NCBI RefSeq assembly: GCF_001637225.1 | Contig: NZ_LVJI01000001.1 | Span: 496,001-560,000 of the forward strand | Reading direction: 5' to 3' | DNA: 64,000 nucleotides | From: Paenibacillus antarcticus | GTDB taxonomy: Bacteria > Bacillota > Bacilli > Paenibacillales > Paenibacillaceae | Part shown: one piece after another, positions 59,007 to 64,000 of the stretch | How positions within the stretch are numbered: the first letter of the stretch is position 1 | Layout of the letters: every line of letters begins with the position of its first letter | Program-made: the position numbers and the translations under genes | Notes under the pieces: generated by a model | Told to the model about the DNA's origin: nothing | What the model saw: the letters and a program-made list of their open reading frames with translations, nothing else | The model's database searches: none

Positions 59007-60368
59007 ATGACAACAAAACGCAAACCGAATGTCATCGTGTTCTTCACCGATCAGCAACGCTGGGACACAACAGGTGTACACGGCAATCCTCTACATCTAA
59101 CGCCCAACTTTGATCGAATGGCGACTGATGGAACGAATATTCACCATTCTTTTACTTGTCAGCCCGTATGCGGACCCGCAAGATCATGTCTGCAAACAGG
59201 TCTGTATGCGACAACATCCGGCTGCTTCCGAAATGATATTCCTTTGCCCGAGCATTTGAACACGCTAGCCGATTATTTTCAAGAAGATGGCTACCAAACA
59301 GGTTATATTGGAAAATGGCATCTAGCCGATGAAGATCCTGTACCGATACATAAGCGAGGTCGATATAACTATTGGCTTGCCTCTAACATTCTTGAGTTTA
59401 CATCCGACGCTTATCGGACCGAGCTATATAATAATGATAATGAAATCGTTCGATTGCCGGGTTACCGAGTCGATGCCCTAACGGATGCTGCCATCCGATA
59501 TATAGATGCTAATCAGAGCGATCCATTCTTCCTGTTTCTATCCTTTTTGGAGCCTCATCATCAGAATCATATCGACGACTATCCCGCTCCAACAGGCTAC
59601 CGAGAGAAATATACCGGAGCCTGGCTCCCACCTGATTTGGCGACATTAGGTGGAACAGCACCTCAGCATATCGGAGGGTACTATGGTATGGTGAAACGTC
59701 TTGATGAAGCACTCGGTCGACTTCTTGATAGTTTAAAAAGTCTTCAGTTGGATCAAGATACCATCATTTTGTATACATCCGATCACGGTAATCACTTCAA
59801 GACTCGCAACGGTGAGTACAAACGCTCTGGACATGATGTTTCCATTCGTGTTCCAACAGCCATCACAGGTCCCGGCTTCCACGGAGGCGGGAAAGTTCAG
59901 CAACTTATCAGTCTAATCGACCTGCCACCAACATTGCTTGACGCAGCAGGAATTACAGTGCCAGAACATATGCAGGGGCGATCCATCATGCCCCTTCTTC
60001 AAGGAGCGAAGGTTCGTAACGAAGCCAATTGGCCTGAAGAAGTATTCGTACAGATCAGCGAAAGCCAAGTAGGACGGGCAGTACGCACACGCAAATGGAA
60101 ATATGGCGTTATCGCACCAGACGTAGATGGGTTCACAGTACCCTCTTCAGATTCTTACGACGAAGCCTATCTGTATGACTTAGATTCAGATCCATACGAG
60201 CTGACTAACCTTATCGGATTTGATTCGCACGCAGAAACAGCGAACGTCATGCGAAGTAGGCTCCTCCGAAGAATGACAGACGTAGGTGAAGCCATTCCGA
60301 CGATCAAGATCGCTGAAAGTAAAGACGGTGGTCAGCGGAGAGTGACCCCGCAAGAAGCTTTATCTTAA
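59007..60368 (+). CDS. Cys-type sulfatase (type I, cytoplasmic)
   Basis: Hydrolyses a sulfate ester, 453 residues. The alkaline-phosphatase-like fold begins NVIVFFTDQQRWDTTG, with metal ligand D15. The sulfatase signature is CGPARSCLQTG: C55 is the residue converted to formylglycine and R59 its stabiliser. Further active-site parts are K103/H105 in GYIGKWHL and D259-H260 in LYTSDHGNH. There is no signal peptide, so both enzyme and FGE are cytoplasmic and the substrate must be imported before desulfation, by the ABC system encoded in the same operon. The specificity is unknown. The downstream region is a terminator. GGAGAGGAG precedes the ATG. Confidence 0.95.
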   Translation: MTTKRKPNVIVFFTDQQRWDTTGVHGNPLHLTPNFDRMATDGTNIHHSFTCQPVCGPARSCLQTGLYATTSGCFRNDIPLPEHLNTLADYFQEDGYQTGYIGKWHLADEDPVPIHKRGRYNYWLASNILEFTSDAYRTELYNNDNEIVRLPGYRVDALTDAAIRYIDANQSDPFFLFLSFLEPHHQNHIDDYPAPTGYREKYTGAWLPPDLATLGGTAPQHIGGYYGMVKRLDEALGRLLDSLKSLQLDQDTIILYTSDHGNHFKTRNGEYKRSGHDVSIRVPTAITGPGFHGGGKVQQLISLIDLPPTLLDAAGITVPEHMQGRSIMPLLQGAKVRNEANWPEEVFVQISESQVGRAVRTRKWKYGVIAPDVDGFTVPSSDSYDEAYLYDLDSDPYELTNLIGFDSHAETANVMRSRLLRRMTDVGEAIPTIKIAESKDGGQRRVTPQEALS

Positions 60369-60385
60369 GCACTAATTAAATACAA

Positions 60386-60419
60386 AAGAGACGCAAGCGA
60401 TAATCCGCTTGCGTCTCTT
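60386..60419. terminator. terminator of the sulfatase operon
   Basis: Perfect 14-bp stem AAGAGACGCAAGCG/CGCTTGCGTCTCTT with a 6-base loop, between converging genes. Confidence 0.92.
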
Positions 60420-60442
60420 AACCTATTCACCATTCAACATGG

Positions 60443-61231
60443 TTACTTTGTATAATGACGTTGTCGCATAGCCTCGAACATTAACACAGATGAAGCCATC
60501 CCCACGTTCAGTGACTCTGCCTGTCCACGCATAGGGATTATTAACGTATCATCGACTAACTGCTGTACACGCTCTGACACACCCTTAGCCTCGTTGCCGA
60601 CAAGCAACCACGTAGAACCAGCGAATCGATACTCATAACATGTATACTCGGCTTGGAGACTCGTACTAACCAATCGAGCTCCACCCTGCTTAGCTTGTGG
60701 CAAAATATCGAGTAAATCGCCCTCAACCACTGGTAGGTGAAAAAAGGATCCCATCGTAGAACGAATGGTCTTAGGATTGTACAAATCTACACATCCTTGA
60801 CCTAATATCACACCATCCGCTCCTGCCGCATCCGCACTGCGTATAATCGTACCTACATTCCCTGGATCTTGGACACCGTCTAGTACCATCACCAGACTAT
60901 TCTCTATAGAAAGTAACTGAGCAAGATCAACAGGGCGCTTACGAACAACCGCGAATACGGGTTGAGGCGTAACCGTATCTGTACATTTTGCTATGATCGC
61001 TTCCGTTACACCAATCCATTCAACATCATTTGAGTGTAAATGCTTCAACTCCGCAGGAATCCCTTTATCCATATCATAAGCAACACATTCAATATCTGCT
61101 TCAGATTGAAAAGCTTCCAGTACTAAGTGAACGCCTTCTACAGCAAATTTATGACTTTTATCCCGATGTTTCTTCTCTAACAATTGCGTCCATTCTTTCA
61201 CTCGTGCATTGTGTAGGGATGTAATATCCAT
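60443..61231 (-). CDS. ysgA: TrmH/SpoU family RNA methyltransferase (YsgA-like)
   Basis: SAM-dependent 2'-O-ribose methyltransferase of 262 residues, of the trefoil-knot type. An N-terminal substrate-binding region (HNARVKEWTQLLEKKHRDKS, HKFAVEGVHLVLEAF) precedes the SPOUT domain: LVMVLDGVQDPGNVGTIIRS, motif 2 WLLVGNEAKGVSE and motif 3 IPMRGQAESLNVGMASSVLM. Its position close to sspI mirrors sspI-ysgA in B. subtilis. The target RNA is not known. Confidence 0.9.
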   Translation of the reverse strand: MDITSLHNARVKEWTQLLEKKHRDKSHKFAVEGVHLVLEAFQSEADIECVAYDMDKGIPAELKHLHSNDVEWIGVTEAIIAKCTDTVTPQPVFAVVRKRPVDLAQLLSIENSLVMVLDGVQDPGNVGTIIRSADAAGADGVILGQGCVDLYNPKTIRSTMGSFFHLPVVEGDLLDILPQAKQGGARLVSTSLQAEYTCYEYRFAGSTWLLVGNEAKGVSERVQQLVDDTLIIPMRGQAESLNVGMASSVLMFEAMRQRHYTK

Positions 61232-61262
61232 CTTAAACCCATCCTTATCTTCGTATCCCTAT

Positions 61263-61925
61263 TTATTTGGAGAATTCTAGTTCTAATTTAACTAAATCGT
61301 CTTTTTGTCCTAAAATAATGAGCACATCATCTTTGTCCAAAGGATCATTCGCATTTGGGGAGATATTCATCTTCGTCCCCGTCTTAATAGCCATGACATT
61401 ACATCCATATCGAGCTCTAACATCAAGATCTTTGAGATTTTTACCGATCATCTTATCTGATGTTTTCATTTCCACAATACTATAATCATCAGACAGTTCA
61501 ATATAATCAAGAATGTTTGGCGAGGTCAAATGGTGAGCAACTCGGAGCCCCATATCCCGTTCCGGGAAAATAACTTTATCTGCACCTATTTTGTTTAGCA
61601 CTTTCCCATGCAATTCATTCTGTGCTTTAACAATAAGCGTAGGAATACCCAAATCCTTTAATATCAATGTCGTTAAGATACTCGACTGTATATCTTGTCC
61701 AATAGCCACAACCACGACTTCGAAATTACGAATACCGAGGGCACGCATGGCTTCTTCATCTGTTGAATTAGCAGACACCGCATGAGTTACAATGTTGGAT
61801 ATCTCCTGAATTCGTTGTTCATTGGAGTCAATTGCCAAGACATCAAAACCCATGTCCGTCAGTGCAGTTGCTACACTAGATCCAAACCGGCCCATTCCAA
61901 TGATGGCGTACTGTCTTTTTGCCAT
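61263..61925 (-). CDS. Ktr/Trk potassium uptake regulatory subunit (KtrA/KtrC type)
   Basis: Peripheral RCK protein of 220 residues. RCK_N has the Rossmann motif YAIIGMGRFGSSVATALTDM and the acidic LAIDSNEQRIQEIS that binds ATP/ADP; RCK_C (about 135-220) contains IELSDDYSIVEMKTSDKMIG and may bind cyclic di-AMP. It gates a KtrB/KtrD-type channel not encoded here. Gap of 31 bp to ysgA on the same strand suggests co-transcription. Confidence 0.92.
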   Translation of the reverse strand: MAKRQYAIIGMGRFGSSVATALTDMGFDVLAIDSNEQRIQEISNIVTHAVSANSTDEEAMRALGIRNFEVVVVAIGQDIQSSILTTLILKDLGIPTLIVKAQNELHGKVLNKIGADKVIFPERDMGLRVAHHLTSPNILDYIELSDDYSIVEMKTSDKMIGKNLKDLDVRARYGCNVMAIKTGTKMNISPNANDPLDKDDVLIILGQKDDLVKLELEFSK

Positions 61926-62047
61926 TGTTCAACCTCCGTTTGTTCAAATATATGCAATGATTATATCATATCGGTACCCAAACTTGAATTACAGCCAGAT
62001 AAGAGGGGAATATTAAACAATGACTCACTAAAGTAGGAGGGGATAAC

Positions 62048-62281
62048 ATGCCAATTGTACTCGACTTACGTCAAGCAATTGTACACAAGGTTCACAATAA
62101 GACCGATGCAGATCTACGTGACATGATTGAAGGTTCAGTTGATGGTCCAGAAGCAGCTCTACCTGGACTTGGTGCCATATTCGAAATGATATGGAAAAAC
62201 ATTGAGACCAAACAACAGGATGAACTAATTCAAATCGCTCAACAACACCTTCAATCCGTTACCCCCACGCCACTATCCTAA
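62048..62281 (+). CDS. sspI: small acid-soluble spore protein SspI
   Basis: Minor spore protein of 77 residues. The family pattern is present: LDLRQAIVHKVHNKTDADLR, MIEGSVDGPEAALPGLGAIF and EMIWKNIETKQQDELIQIAQ. The AGGAGGGG ribosome binding site is strong. A possible sigma-G promoter (GAATT, 18 bases, AATATTA) lies about 30 bp upstream but fits only moderately. The neighbourhood with ysgA matches B. subtilis. Confidence 0.88.
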   Translation: MPIVLDLRQAIVHKVHNKTDADLRDMIEGSVDGPEAALPGLGAIFEMIWKNIETKQQDELIQIAQQHLQSVTPTPLS

Positions 62282-62287
62282 GTCAAG

Positions 62288-62323
62288 AAAATCCCTCTAC
62301 CCCATAAGGGTGGAGGGATTTCT
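62288..62323. terminator. bidirectional terminator between sspI and prfC
   Basis: Stem AAATCCCTCTACCCC/GGGTGGAGGGATTT around ATAA. Confidence 0.9.
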
Positions 62324-62333
62324 CTATTAGCTA

Positions 62334-63917
62334 TTAGGGTGCAATTTCAAGGAACTTAGCGGTTGGATTTTTTTCCATCGCCGTTCTCATCGCATACTCA
62401 TTCTCAAACAACACTACATAATTACCTTTTTTATCTTTTACAAGTGTCGAGTTAATTCGGAATTTACTCGCATCAATGTTATCGTCCACAAGCCATCTTG
62501 CGAATTGATACTGCATACGCTGAAGTTGCACGTCCACTCCATACTCGCCTTTCATGCGGTATTCAAATACTTCGAATTGAAGTTGGCCAACAACGCCAAG
62601 AATTGTATCATCAAAGCTCACGGTCTTGAACACTTGAATGGTACCTTCCTCTGTTAACTGGTCAATTCCCTTCTGATACTGCTTGTGTTTAAGGGCATTC
62701 TTAACTGTGACTTTTGCAAAAATCTCAGGTGAGAATGTCGGAAGCTCTTCGAACACCATGTCACTTTCCTGACTCAATGAGTCTCCGATTCTAAAAATAC
62801 CTGGATCAAACAATCCAATAATATCTCCTGGGAATGCCTCTTCCACAATATCACGGTCCTGGGCAAGGAATTGTTGCGGTTGCGACAATTTAATGTCCTT
62901 TCCTACACGAATATGCTTAACACTCATCCCACGCTGGAACTTACCTGAGACGATACGAAGGAAAGCGATTCTATCGCGGTGAGCCGGATTCATATTCGCC
63001 TGAATCTTGAATACATACCCAGAGAATTTCTCATTTGTTGGATTCACAAGACCACCTATACTACGACGTGGTTCTGGTTTAGGCGCAAGTTGTAGGAAGT
63101 TTTCTAGGAATGTTTGAACGCCGAAGTTGTTAATTGCACTCCCGAAAAATAAAGGAGTTAATTCTCCGTTGTTTACTTTCTCTAGATCAAATGGATCTCC
63201 TGCAACATCAAGCAACTCTAAATCCTGACATAATTGATCATGTAAGTATTCGCCAGCCATCTCACGAATAATAGGATCACGGTAGCCAGAGACCTTCTGC
63301 ACTTTAATCGTAGAGTGATCATTACCTTGGAATAGTTCCACTTGATTCTTCATCCGATCGTATACACCGCATAGTTCGCGTCCTGTACCGATTGGCCAGT
63401 TCATAGGAACGGAACGAATTCCAAGTACCTGCTCTAGCTCTTCCATTAATTCAAAAGGAGTACGGCCTTCACGATCCAGTTTATTTACGAATGTAAAAAT
63501 TGGAATACCTCTTTGGGCGCATACTTGAAACAGTTTAACGGTCTGCTTCTCTACACCTTTGGCAACGTCAATTAACATCACTGCGCTATCTGCTGCTGTA
63601 AGCGTCCGATAGGTATCCTCACTAAAGTCTTGGTGACCTGGCGTATCCAGAATGTTAACACGATGTCCACTATAATCAAATTGCATAACGGAAGAAGTAA
63701 CCGAGATACCCCGTTGCTTCTCAATTTCCATCCAGTCACTCGTAGCATGCTTACTAGCCTTACGGGCTTTAACTGTACCCGCCAGACGAATAGCACCACC
63801 AAATAGGAGTAGTTTCTCCGTTAAAGTTGTTTTTCCAGCATCCGGGTGGGAAATAATCGCAAAGGTTCTGCGCTTATCCACTTCCTTCTGCAACGTTGGG
63901 TCTAATACTTCGCTCAT
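62334..63917 (-). CDS. prfC: peptide chain release factor 3
   Basis: Translational GTPase of 527 residues that recycles RF1/RF2 after termination. The G domain shows G1 SHPDAGKTTLTEKLL (residues 23-37), G2 QRGISVTSSVMQF, G3 DTPGHQDFSEDTY and G4 NKLDREGRTP. Domains 2 and 3 follow with FKIQANMNPAHRDRIAFLRI. Length is typical. ATG behind AAGGGAAATGAG. Confidence 0.97.
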   Translation of the reverse strand: MSEVLDPTLQKEVDKRRTFAIISHPDAGKTTLTEKLLLFGGAIRLAGTVKARKASKHATSDWMEIEKQRGISVTSSVMQFDYSGHRVNILDTPGHQDFSEDTYRTLTAADSAVMLIDVAKGVEKQTVKLFQVCAQRGIPIFTFVNKLDREGRTPFELMEELEQVLGIRSVPMNWPIGTGRELCGVYDRMKNQVELFQGNDHSTIKVQKVSGYRDPIIREMAGEYLHDQLCQDLELLDVAGDPFDLEKVNNGELTPLFFGSAINNFGVQTFLENFLQLAPKPEPRRSIGGLVNPTNEKFSGYVFKIQANMNPAHRDRIAFLRIVSGKFQRGMSVKHIRVGKDIKLSQPQQFLAQDRDIVEEAFPGDIIGLFDPGIFRIGDSLSQESDMVFEELPTFSPEIFAKVTVKNALKHKQYQKGIDQLTEEGTIQVFKTVSFDDTILGVVGQLQFEVFEYRMKGEYGVDVQLQRMQYQFARWLVDDNIDASKFRINSTLVKDKKGNYVVLFENEYAMRTAMEKNPTAKFLEIAP

Positions 63918-64000
63918 TTCTCATTTCCCTTCATCACTAAAGTCATGTCTATTATTGTACCACATTCTATACGCAAATCATCCTCATACACTGAGGTATG

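Overview
The window looks like chromosomal DNA of a spore-forming, low-GC Gram-positive rod of the order Bacillales, most likely Paenibacillus or a close relative. The evidence is two alpha/beta-type small acid-soluble spore proteins, SspI, YlbJ, YunB, a LytH-like peptidase, a YjcZ-like small protein, a tRNA-Trp T-box in front of trpS, strong AGGAGG-type ribosome binding sites and frequent TTG/GTG starts. No rRNA, tRNA, insertion sequence, prophage or CRISPR array was seen.

Layout. 1-2042: start of a cardiolipin synthase gene leaving the window, then an M23 peptidase and a bactofilin separated by a tandem 67-bp repeat. 2068-3757: an ABC-2 exporter. 3829-10085: a minus-strand surface-glycan cluster (phosphoglycosyl transferase, DUF1972 glycosyltransferase, RmlA-like nucleotidyltransferase, a decayed manC, an LCP ligase, a DUF1854 protein) with a structured, possibly EAR-type, leader RNA and a PilZ-like gene upstream. 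10172-15623: an XRE regulator with a paired operator, a 48-codon gene and a gltB without gltD beside it. 15992-27379: yhgD/yhgE-like pair, MGDG-synthase-like glycosyltransferase, SleB-type hydrolase, ThpR, a hydroxyacid dehydrogenase, an ABC exporter with its own ribbon-helix-helix regulator, and a dGTPase. 27539-33113: small lipoprotein, ECF sigma/anti-sigma pair and a sugar importer with a cre-like site. 33403-53567: mostly core and sporulation genes (CvpA-like/transglutaminase protein, MFS pump, TOPRIM protein, sco, ctaB, trpS with its T-box, mutarotase, pepF, ylbJ, nadK, yutD, lipA, lytH, yunB).

53575-60368 is the most distinctive accessory locus. A formylglycine-generating enzyme is divergent from a GntR/UTRA regulator, a solute-binding lipoprotein, two permeases and a Cys-type sulfatase without a signal peptide. 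Together they read as a regulated system that imports a sulfated compound and desulfates it in the cytoplasm, with its own sulfatase-maturing enzyme. Its promoter, a leader terminator and a palindromic operator are visible in that order. The left edge abuts a degraded response-regulator receiver domain, which suggests a past rearrangement. 60443-63917 returns to core genes (TrmH-type methyltransferase, Ktr potassium subunit, sspI, prfC).

Two clear gene remnants (manC-like and response-regulator-like) and several genes too small for standard calling (48, 31 and 49 codons) are described. All assignments are from reading motifs; nothing was searched against a database.
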